DNA of 64,000 bases from Gordonia heveisoli (GTDB lineage Bacteria > Actinomycetota > Actinomycetes > Mycobacteriales > Mycobacteriaceae): assembly GCF_030315745.1 (NCBI RefSeq), contig NZ_JASXSH010000009.1, positions 1 to 64,000 on the forward strand, read 5' to 3'. Positions 56,973-64,000 of the stretch are shown in pieces (within the stretch, counting starts at the first letter, position 1; every line of letters starts with the position of its first letter). Below the pieces are notes generated by a model, which did not search any database, was not told where the DNA came from, and saw only the letters and a program-made list of their open reading frames with translations. Position numbers and translations under genes: made by a program.

Positions 56973-59900
56973 GTGAGCAGTTCGACTTCGGACTTTGGTC
57001 AGAACACGTGGCTGGTCGAGGAAATGTATCAGCAGTTCAAGGACGACCCGAGCTCGGTCGATCCGAGTTGGCATGACCTCCTCAAGAACTACCAACCCGG
57101 TGAGAACGGTTCGAGCGCGGCGACTGCGCCCGCATCGAACGGCACCTCGGCGCCCGCTCCCGCGCCGACTCCCGCCCCGAAGCAAAGCAACGCCGTGACC
57201 CTGGATCAGACCCCCGAACGTCCCACCGCGCCGCGCAAGAGTGCACCGGCCAAGGAGTCCAGCGCGACCAAGGCCGCCTCCGGCCAGAGCGTCGCCAGCC
57301 GCGATGGTTCGGCCCGTTCGCAGAGTCGGCCCGCCAAGCCCGCGGCCCCGGCCGCCGGGGCTGCCACCACCGCCGAGAACAAGGTGCTGCGCGGACCGGC
57401 CGCGGCGATCGCCAAGAACATGTCGGCGTCGCTGCAGATCCCGACCGCGACCAGCGTGCGCGCCGTCCCGGCCAAGCTGATGATCGACAACCGCATCGTC
57501 GTCAACAACCATCTGGCCCGCACGCGTGGCGGCAAGATCAGCTTCACCCACATTCTCGGGTACGCACTGGTCCAGGCGATCAAGTCGTTCCCGAACATGA
57601 ACCGGCACTTCGCCGAGATCGACGGCAAGCCGCATGTCGTCACCCCGCCGCACACCAACCTTGGCCTGGCGATCGACCTCGTCGGTAAGGACGGCAACCG
57701 CACGCTCGTCGTCGCTGCCATCAAGAACTGCGAGACGATGGGCTTCGCCGAGTTCTACACGGCGTATCAGGACATCGTCCGGCGGGCTCGTGACGGCAAG
57801 CTGACCGCCGAGGACTTCAGCGGCGTCACCATGTCACTTACCAACCCGGGCACCATCGGCACCGTGCATTCGGTACCTCGCCTGATGAAGGGTCAGGGCG
57901 CGATCATCGGCGCGGGCGCGATGGAGTACCCGGCCGAGTTCCAGGGCGCCAGCGACGAGCAGATCGCCGAACTGGGTGTCGGCAAGCTGATGACGCTGAC
58001 CTCGACCTACGATCACCGGATCATCCAGGGCGCCGAGTCCGGCGACTTCCTGCGCACGGTCCATCAGCTGCTCCTCGACGACGCTTTCTACGACGAGATC
58101 TTCACCGCCTTCCACATCCCCTACGAGCCGATCCGCTGGCGCCGCGACATTCCCGCGGGCACCGTCGACAAGAGCACCCGGGTGCTCGAGCTGATCGCCG
58201 CCTACCGCAGCCGCGGCCACCTGATGGCCGACATCGATCCGTTGATGATGGACAGCGATGCCCGCACCTCGCACCCCGATCTGAACGTCCTCACCTATGG
58301 TCTGACCCTCTGGGACCTGGACCGCAGCTTCAATGTCGGCGGCTTCCACGGTCAGGACCGGATGAAGTTGCGCGACGTGCTGGCCGTGCTGCGCGACGCC
58401 TACTGCCGTCACATCGGTGTGGAGTACACCCACATCCTCGAACCCGAGCAGCAGCGCTGGATCCAGGAACGTGTCGAGATCAAGCACGTCAAGCCGCCGG
58501 TCGCCGAACAGAAGTACATCCTGAGCAAGCTCAACGCCGCCGAGGCGTTCGAGACCTTCCTGCAGACCAAGTACGTCGGCCAGAAGCGCTTCTCGCTCGA
58601 AGGCTCCGAGTCGGTCATCCCGATGATGGATGCGGTGATCGACCAGAGTGCCGAGCACTCACTGCGCGAGGTCGTCATCGGCATGCCCCACCGCGGTCGG
58701 CTGAACGTGCTCGCCAACATCGTGGGCAAGCCGTACTCGAAGATCTTCACCGAGTTCGAGGGCAACCTGAACCCGTCACAGGCGCACGGTTCCGGTGACG
58801 TGAAGTACCACCTCGGCGCCGAGGGCAAGTACTACCAGATGTTCGGCGACAACGAGATCAACGTGTCGCTCACCGCCAACCCCAGCCACCTCGAAGCCGT
58901 CGACCCGGTCCTCGAAGGCCTCGTGCGCGCCAAGCAGGACCTACTCGACGAGAACGACGAGTTCTCGATCCTGCCGCTGATGCTGCACGGCGACGCCGCT
59001 TTCGCGGGTCAGGGTGTGGTCGCCGAGACGCTGAACATGTCGATGCTGCCCGGCTACCGCACCGGCGGCACCGTGCACATCGTGGTCAACAATCAGGTCG
59101 GCTTCACCACCGCACCCGAACATTCACGTTCCAGCGAGTACTGCACCGATGTCGCGAAGATGATCGGCGCGCCGATCTTCCACGTCAACGGCGACGACCC
59201 GGAGTCGGTGGTGTGGGTGGCCAAGCTGGCCGTCGACTACCGCGAGGCCTTCCACAAGGACGTCGTCATCGACCTCGTCTGCTTCCGCCGCCGCGGCCAC
59301 AACGAGGGCGATGACCCGTCGATGACCCAGCCGGCGATGTACGACGTCATCGACACCAAGCGCGGCGTGCGCAAGAGCTACACCGAAGCCCTAATCGGCC
59401 GCGGTGACATCTCGACCAAGGAGGCCGAGGACGCCCTGCGCGATTACCAGGGCCAGCTCGAGCGGGTGTTCAACGAGGTCAAGGAACTCGAGAAGTACCG
59501 GCCCGAGCCGAGCCCGTCGGTCGAATCCGATCAGGCTCTGCCGACCAAGCTGGTGACCGCGGTCGACAAGCTGACGCTGCAGACCATCGGCGACGCCTTC
59601 GTCAACGTGCCCGACGGTTTCACCCCGCATCCGCGCGTCAAGCCGGTCCTCGACCGCCGTCAGTCGATGTCCCGCGACGGTGGCATCGACTGGGCCTTCG
59701 CCGAGCTGCTGGCCTTCGGTTCACTGGTCCTGGAAGGCCGGACGGTCCGCCTGTCGGGCCAGGATTCGCGACGCGGCACGTTCACCCAGCGCCATTCGGT
59801 GCTGATCGACCGCGACAGCGGCACCGAGTACACACCGCTCAACCACCTCAAGCCGATCGACGGCGAACACGGTGGCGGACAGTTCATGGTGTACGACTCG

Positions 59901-60746
59901 CCGCTGTCGGAGTTCGCGGTCGTCGGTTTCGAGTACGGCTACTCGGTCGGAAACCCGGACGCGCTGGTGCTGTGGGAGGGACAGTTCGGCGACTTCGTCA
60001 ACGGCGCCCAGTCGATCATCGACGAATTCATCTCCTCCGGCGAGGCCAAGTGGGGTCAGCTCTCCGACGTCGTGCTGCTGCTGCCGCACGGACACGAGGG
60101 TCAGGGCCCCGACCACACCTCGGGTCGGATCGAACGATTCCTGCAGCTGTGCGCCGAGGGATCGATGACAGTCGCACTGCCGTCGACCCCGGCCAGCTAC
60201 TTCCATCTGCTGCGCCGCCACGTGCTCGACGGCATCAGCCGCCCGCTGATCGTCTTCACCCCCAAGTCGATGCTGCGCAACAAGGCCGCGGTGTCGCCGA
60301 TCGAGGAGTTCACCGAGGACAAGTTCCGTTCGGTGCTCGACGATCCGCACTTCGCCTCGGCCGGCGCCGATCGCAGCAAGGTCAAGCGGGTGCTGCTGGT
60401 CAGCGGCAAGCTGTACTACGAGCTGGCCGCCCGCCGCGACAAGGAGAACCGCGAGGACATCGCGGTGGTTCGCGTCGAGCAGCTGTACCCGGTGCCGCAT
60501 CGTCGTCTGCGCAGCACCCTGGAGCAGTACCCCAATGCGACCGACTTCGCGTGGGTCCAGGAAGAGCCGGCCAACCAGGGTCCGTGGCCGTTCCTCGGCC
60601 TCTGGCTGCCCGAGGTGCTCCCGGACGTCCTGCGTGGCCTGCGGCGGATCTCCCGGCGCGCCATGTCGGCGCCGTCGTCGGGATCGTCGAAGGTGCATGC
60701 CGTCGAGCAGCAGGAGATCCTCGACGAGGCTTTCAAGCCCCAGTGA
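56973..60746 (+). CDS. kgd: Multifunctional 2-oxoglutarate decarboxylase/dehydrogenase Kgd
   Basis: GTG at 56973, with GAGAGAG upstream, gives 1257 residues and the N-terminus [20 protein letters not shown] that matches M. tuberculosis Kgd. Then an Ala/Pro-rich linker (about 40-120), an E2o-type succinyltransferase domain (about 120-360) with [11 protein letters not shown] (D347-H348-R349), and the thiamine-diphosphate E1o domain ([33 protein letters not shown]). It acts in the TCA cycle and is regulated in relatives by GarA through phosphorylation. Longer starts upstream would overlap the ABC gene. A -10-like GATAAT lies at 56902-56907. Confidence 0.96.
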   Translation: MSSSTSDFGQNTWLVEEMYQQFKDDPSSVDPSWHDLLKNYQPGENGSSAATAPASNGTSAPAPAPTPAPKQSNAVTLDQTPERPTAPRKSAPAKESSATKAASGQSVASRDGSARSQSRPAKPAAPAAGAATTAENKVLRGPAAAIAKNMSASLQIPTATSVRAVPAKLMIDNRIVVNNHLARTRGGKISFTHILGYALVQAIKSFPNMNRHFAEIDGKPHVVTPPHTNLGLAIDLVGKDGNRTLVVAAIKNCETMGFAEFYTAYQDIVRRARDGKLTAEDFSGVTMSLTNPGTIGTVHSVPRLMKGQGAIIGAGAMEYPAEFQGASDEQIAELGVGKLMTLTSTYDHRIIQGAESGDFLRTVHQLLLDDAFYDEIFTAFHIPYEPIRWRRDIPAGTVDKSTRVLELIAAYRSRGHLMADIDPLMMDSDARTSHPDLNVLTYGLTLWDLDRSFNVGGFHGQDRMKLRDVLAVLRDAYCRHIGVEYTHILEPEQQRWIQERVEIKHVKPPVAEQKYILSKLNAAEAFETFLQTKYVGQKRFSLEGSESVIPMMDAVIDQSAEHSLREVVIGMPHRGRLNVLANIVGKPYSKIFTEFEGNLNPSQAHGSGDVKYHLGAEGKYYQMFGDNEINVSLTANPSHLEAVDPVLEGLVRAKQDLLDENDEFSILPLMLHGDAAFAGQGVVAETLNMSMLPGYRTGGTVHIVVNNQVGFTTAPEHSRSSEYCTDVAKMIGAPIFHVNGDDPESVVWVAKLAVDYREAFHKDVVIDLVCFRRRGHNEGDDPSMTQPAMYDVIDTKRGVRKSYTEALIGRGDISTKEAEDALRDYQGQLERVFNEVKELEKYRPEPSPSVESDQALPTKLVTAVDKLTLQTIGDAFVNVPDGFTPHPRVKPVLDRRQSMSRDGGIDWAFAELLAFGSLVLEGRTVRLSGQDSRRGTFTQRHSVLIDRDSGTEYTPLNHLKPIDGEHGGGQFMVYDSPLSEFAVVGFEYGYSVGNPDALVLWEGQFGDFVNGAQSIIDEFISSGEAKWGQLSDVVLLLPHGHEGQGPDHTSGRIERFLQLCAEGSMTVALPSTPASYFHLLRRHVLDGISRPLIVFTPKSMLRNKAAVSPIEEFTEDKFRSVLDDPHFASAGADRSKVKRVLLVSGKLYYELAARRDKENREDIAVVRVEQLYPVPHRRLRSTLEQYPNATDFAWVQEEPANQGPWPFLGLWLPEVLPDVLRGLRRISRRAMSAPSSGSSKVHAVEQQEILDEAFKPQ

Positions 60747-60782
60747 TCTTCGCCGGCCGGTGATCACCCACCGACCCAGACA

Positions 60783-60824
60783 ACAACGGTGCCGCGTGTC
60801 GTTCTCGACACGCGGCACCGTTGT
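60783..60824 (+). terminator. Strong intrinsic terminator of kgd
   Basis: Perfect 19-bp stem with TTCT loop 36 nt after the kgd stop, followed by GTTTCT. One of the two most stable terminators in the window. Confidence 0.9.
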
Positions 60825-60869
60825 GTTTCTGGCATCAGGTCCTGACGGCCCTCGATCACCGGCGGATCG

Positions 60870-61484
60870 TCAGGTGGTGACCGGCGCACCGCTGGCCGCG
60901 ATGATCGCGGGCAGCGCGGCGGTGATCATCCCGAGCAGTTCGTCGCGGCTCATGACCGGATCGGTCAGCCATCCGATGGCCACCTCCTCGACGAAGGACA
61001 TCCAGCCGTGGACAGCGACCTCGACGATCGGCGTGACGGTGATGCCGAAGGCCGGTCCGTGGTCGAGGACTCGGGACGCCATCACCTGGCGGGTGCGGTC
61101 GAAGATCTCGCGCATCGCGGGATCGGCGCTGGCCGCACCGCGTACGAAGACCTGGTAGGCAACGCTGTTCTCGCTGATGTAGTCGACGAAGTTGGCGAGT
61201 GAGGACCGCAGGATCTCCAGCGGATCCTGCAGGGATTCATCCGGCGCGGTACAGACCAGCATGTCGTCGGCCTGCTTCTGCGCGATCGCGATGTGGAAGT
61301 GCTGTTTGGATTCGAAGTAGTGGAACAGCAGCGCGCGCGAGACTCCGGCGGCTTCGGCGATCGCCTCGATCGACACCTGTTCCAGCGGGCGCTGCGCGAT
61401 CATCTCCATGCCGAGGGTGAGCAGTTGGTCTCGTCTGGCCTCCGGACTCATCCGGGTGCGCTTGTTCTGCGTCGCCGTCACCAT
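60870..61484 (-). CDS. TetR-family regulator
   Basis: A roughly 204-residue TetR protein with HTH at about 25-60 (LEQVSIEAIAEAAGVSRALLFHYFESKQHF) and a larger C-terminal domain like those of lipid- or steroid-sensing TetRs. Start at ATG 61484 or GTG 61481; AAGGAG is 2 or 5 nt away, favouring GTG. Divergent from the monooxygenase gene, over whose promoter it probably acts. Confidence 0.86.
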   Translation of the reverse strand: MVTATQNKRTRMSPEARRDQLLTLGMEMIAQRPLEQVSIEAIAEAAGVSRALLFHYFESKQHFHIAIAQKQADDMLVCTAPDESLQDPLEILRSSLANFVDYISENSVAYQVFVRGAASADPAMREIFDRTRQVMASRVLDHGPAFGITVTPIVEVAVHGWMSFVEEVAIGWLTDPVMSRDELLGMITAALPAIIAASGAPVTT

Positions 61485-61523
61485 CACTCCTTCCACCAGC
61501 CTGTCATGCCAGCCTAACCTCCT

Positions 61524-61575
61524 ATTGACTGATGATCAATTGGCTATTGACACTCGTTCAGTAAGCCCATATGGT
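61524..61575 (+). promoter_or_regulatory. Monooxygenase promoter with candidate TetR operator, leaderless
   Basis: -35 TTGACA (61547-61552), 17-bp spacer, -10 TATGGT (61570-61575); the predicted start point, 7 nt later, is the A of the ATG at 61582. Upstream, ATTGA-N7-TCAAT (61524-61540) and the direct repeat CTATTGAC (61522-61529 and 61544-61551, 22 bp apart, one overlapping the -35) look like repressor sites. The region is AT-rich compared with its flanks. Confidence 0.75.
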
Positions 61576-61581
61576 GGCTCC

Positions 61582-63117
61582 ATGACAACGAACGATGTAG
61601 AGATCGCGATCATCGGCGCCGGCTTCTCCGGTCTGGGTGCCGCCATCAAGCTCCGACAGAATGGCGTCGACGACTTCATCGTCCTCGACCGCGGACAGGA
61701 CTTCGGTGGTACCTGGCGCGACAACACCTACCCCGGCGCCGCCTGCGACGTCCCATCCCAGTTGTACTCGTACTCCTTCGCCAAGAATCCCGCCTGGTCG
61801 CGGTCGTATTCCCACCAGCCCGAGATCCACCGCTACATCAACGACGTCGCCGCCGAGCACGGCATCGGCGCCAAGACCCGCTTTCGCACCGAGGTGACCA
61901 ACGCCGCCTGGAGCGAGGACGACCAGCGCTGGATCATCGACATCGAGACCGACGGCACGCCCGGCCAGGTTCGCGCCCACACCCTCATCGGCGGCGTCGG
62001 CCCGCTCTGCGAACCCAACCTGCCCGACATCGAGGGCATCGACGGCTTCGGGGGCAAGATCGTCCACTCGGCCCGCTGGGACGCCGACTACGACTTCGCA
62101 GGCAAGCGCGTCGCCGTCATCGGCACCGGCGCCTCCGCCATCCAGCTGGTCCCCGAGGTTGCCAAGGTCGCCGCACACCTCGACGTCTACCAGCGCACCG
62201 CACCGTGGATCGTCCCGCGCACCGAACGCGCCTACAGTGGCGCCGAGCATTGGGCCTTCCGCAACATCCCCGGCTACCAGAGCGCGCTGCGCGGCCTCGT
62301 CTACGCGGCCAACGAGGCCACCGCCTTCGGTCTGACCTACTCCCCCCGCGCCCTCAAACCCGTCGAACTCGTCTGTCGTGCCAACATCGCCCGCGGCATC
62401 CGTGACAAAGCGCTGCGCGCCAAGGCCACTCCTAAGTTCCAGGTCGGCTGCAAGCGCATCCTGCGCTCCAACGACTGGTACCCGGCCCTCGACCGCGACA
62501 ACGTCGACCTGGTCACCGACGGTATCGACCGCATCACCGCCACCGGCGTCGTCACCAAGGACGGCACCGCGCGCGACGTCGATGTCATCGTCGTCGCCAC
62601 CGGTTTCCACGTGACCGACTCGCCGGTGTTCGGCAAAATCGTCGGCGCCGACGGCCGCAGCCTTGCCCAGGTGTGGGACGAGATCGGGATGCAGGGGTAC
62701 AAGGGATCGTTCGTCCACGGCTTCCCCAACCTGATGCTGATGATCGGACCGTCGACCGGATTGGGCCACACCTCGATGGTCTACATGATCGAGTCGCAGC
62801 TCAACTACCTCGTCGACTACGTGAAAACCGTTCGGCGCGAAGGCATCACACGCACCGAGGTGACCGAGGACGCACAGCGTGAGTTCAATGCCGGTATCCA
62901 GCACAACCTGCGCAACAGCGTGTGGGTGAACGGTGGCTGCGCCTCCTGGTACAAGGACGCCAACGGCAACATCACCACCCTGTGGCCCGGCTTCACCTTC
63001 AACTTCCGGCGGGCCACGCGTAAATTCGACATCGCCGCATACCGTGTCGAACGGGGCGCCTCCCCGGTCCGCGCCTTGCCCACGGCCGACGAAACACCGG
63101 CCGGCGCCGGCGTCTGA
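61582..63117 (+). CDS. Flavin monooxygenase, Baeyer-Villiger type
   Basis: A 511-residue class B monooxygenase. FAD Rossmann motif GAGFSGLG 12-19, the segment FGGTWRDNTYPGAACDVPSQLYSYSF typical of BVMOs, fingerprint FGGKIVHSARW (F156, G158, H162, W166), and NADPH motif GTGASA 181-186. BVMOs insert oxygen beside a ketone to give an ester or lactone. No SD precedes the ATG. Followed 24 bp later by an SDR, which could make the ketone from an alcohol. Confidence 0.92.
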   Translation: MTTNDVEIAIIGAGFSGLGAAIKLRQNGVDDFIVLDRGQDFGGTWRDNTYPGAACDVPSQLYSYSFAKNPAWSRSYSHQPEIHRYINDVAAEHGIGAKTRFRTEVTNAAWSEDDQRWIIDIETDGTPGQVRAHTLIGGVGPLCEPNLPDIEGIDGFGGKIVHSARWDADYDFAGKRVAVIGTGASAIQLVPEVAKVAAHLDVYQRTAPWIVPRTERAYSGAEHWAFRNIPGYQSALRGLVYAANEATAFGLTYSPRALKPVELVCRANIARGIRDKALRAKATPKFQVGCKRILRSNDWYPALDRDNVDLVTDGIDRITATGVVTKDGTARDVDVIVVATGFHVTDSPVFGKIVGADGRSLAQVWDEIGMQGYKGSFVHGFPNLMLMIGPSTGLGHTSMVYMIESQLNYLVDYVKTVRREGITRTEVTEDAQREFNAGIQHNLRNSVWVNGGCASWYKDANGNITTLWPGFTFNFRRATRKFDIAAYRVERGASPVRALPTADETPAGAGV

Positions 63118-63141
63118 TCACGAGCCCGACAGGAGAACACA

Positions 63142-63972
63142 ATGAAGGACTTCACGAACAAGGTCGTCGTGATCACCGGCGCAGGCTCGGGCATGGGACG
63201 GGATCTGGCCGTGAAACTCGCGCGCCGTGGCGCCCGTCTGGCCATCTCGGATATGAACCCCGAGGGCCTCAAGGTCACCGAGAAGCTCGTCGCCGAAACC
63301 GGCGCCGAGGTGCATGCCCAGATCCTCAACGTCGCCGAACGGGAGGCCGTACTCACCTACGCCGACACCATCGTCGCCCACTACGGCGTGGTCAACGTGG
63401 TGTTCAACAACGCGGGTATCGCACACCACGGTGAGGTCGAACGCACCGAGTTCAAGGACATCGAGCGCGTGATGGACGTCGACTTCTGGGGTGTGGTTAA
63501 CGGGACCAAGGCATTCCTGCCGCACCTCATCGCCTCCGGCGACGGTCACCTGGTCAACACCTCCTCGCTGTTCGGCCTGCTGTCCGAGCCCGGTCAGGCC
63601 GCGTACAACTCGGCGAAGTTCGCCGTCCGCGGATTCACCGAATCACTGCGCCAGGAAATGATCATCGCCAAGCACCCGGTCAAGGTGACCTGCGTACACC
63701 CGGGCGGCATCAAGACCGCGATCGCACGCAACGCGACGGTTTCCGGCGACCATGACCAGAAGGCCACCGCAGCCTTCTTCGACAAGTACCTGGCCCGGAT
63801 GACCTCCGAGGACGCGGCCGACGTGATCATCAACGGGGTCCGGAAGAACAAGGCCCGCGTCCTGGTCGGCGCCGACGCCAAGGTCCTCGACATCTGGGTC
63901 CGTCTCGTCGCATCGCACTACCAGTGGGTCACCGCCAAGGTGACCGGCTGGGCGCTGACCAAGGCGAAGTAG
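63142..63972 (+). CDS. Short-chain dehydrogenase/reductase
   Basis: A 276-residue classical SDR: TGAGSGMG 12-19, NNAG 89-92, catalytic Ser142, Tyr155 and Lys159 (YNSAK), and D37 after strand 2, which favours NAD(H). C-terminal part from about 195 may include a membrane-associated helix (VASHYQWVTAKVTGWAL). SD AGGAGA precedes the start. It lies behind a BVMO; together they could turn a secondary alcohol into an ester via a ketone. Confidence 0.9.
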   Translation: MKDFTNKVVVITGAGSGMGRDLAVKLARRGARLAISDMNPEGLKVTEKLVAETGAEVHAQILNVAEREAVLTYADTIVAHYGVVNVVFNNAGIAHHGEVERTEFKDIERVMDVDFWGVVNGTKAFLPHLIASGDGHLVNTSSLFGLLSEPGQAAYNSAKFAVRGFTESLRQEMIIAKHPVKVTCVHPGGIKTAIARNATVSGDHDQKATAAFFDKYLARMTSEDAADVIINGVRKNKARVLVGADAKVLDIWVRLVASHYQWVTAKVTGWALTKAK

Positions 63973-64000
63973 CGCGTCACAGACCGTGATCGCCGAGCCA

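Noticed and set aside
61558..62904. 448-codon open frame opposite the monooxygenase
   Set aside because: Antisense shadow; Asp/Gly/Val-rich without domains, and the plus-strand BVMO is unmistakable.

Overview
The window is high-GC actinobacterial chromosome, most like the mycolic-acid order Mycobacteriales and probably close to Gordonia, Williamsia or Rhodococcus. Four things point there. The gene order argS-lysA-hom-thrC-thrB-rho / rpmE-prfA-prmC-sua5-(glyA)-wecA-atpI-atpBEF(FH)AGDC-DUF2550 / pduO / murA matches the mycobacterial chromosome. The ATP synthase has a fused b-delta subunit. Kgd is the multifunctional 2-oxoglutarate decarboxylase form. Mno belongs to the mycofactocin/NDMA-dependent methanol dehydrogenase family. 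All assignments were made by reading protein sequences and recalling families; no searches were run.

Layout. 0.4-9 kb: a methylotrophy / mycofactocin-linked locus with a putative mycofactocin-glycan methyltransferase (mftM), a two-component system of the MnoSR type, an iron-type alcohol dehydrogenase, a VWA (CoxE-like) protein and a MoxR-type AAA+ ATPase that both carry histidine-rich segments, and mno itself. 9-12.3 kb: a complete ECF-type cobalt/nickel importer (cbiMNQO) behind an ArsR-family regulator with a His-rich N-terminus, placed directly after murA. 13.7-14.8 kb: cobalamin adenosyltransferase and a DUF2550 protein. 15-23 kb: the whole F1Fo ATP synthase operon, closed by a 20-bp-stem terminator. 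23.3-28.8 kb: wecA, a divergent glyA paralogue, sua5, prmC, prfA, rpmE. 29-33 kb: a CysJ-like diflavin reductase inserted between rpmE and rho, then rho with a long disordered insert. 33.3-39.8 kb: the aspartate-family operon argS-lysA-hom-thrC-thrB.

40-42 kb: a DUF3105/DUF305 pair (His/Met-rich, possibly copper-related). 41.9-44 kb: an MFS exporter with its TetR regulator and two tandem operators overlapping the promoter. 44.2 kb: tRNA-Arg(CCG). 44.4-48.5 kb: sbcCD. 48.6-50.9 kb: PadR regulator plus a second 14-TM MFS exporter. 51-56.8 kb: a translationally coupled operon of a Xi-class GST-like hydroquinone reductase, an EcsC-like protein and a fused, asymmetric ABC exporter. 57-60.8 kb: kgd with a strong terminator. 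60.9-64 kb: TetR regulator divergent from a Baeyer-Villiger-type monooxygenase and an SDR; the monooxygenase promoter predicts a leaderless transcript.

The most interesting part is the left end. Uptake (CbiMNQO), sensing (His-rich ArsR), delivery (His-rich MoxR/VWA pair), metal-dependent alcohol dehydrogenases (Mno and a second Fe-ADH) and a mycofactocin-modifying enzyme lie within about 12 kb. This could be a metal supply and maturation system for alcohol oxidation. That functional link is inference.
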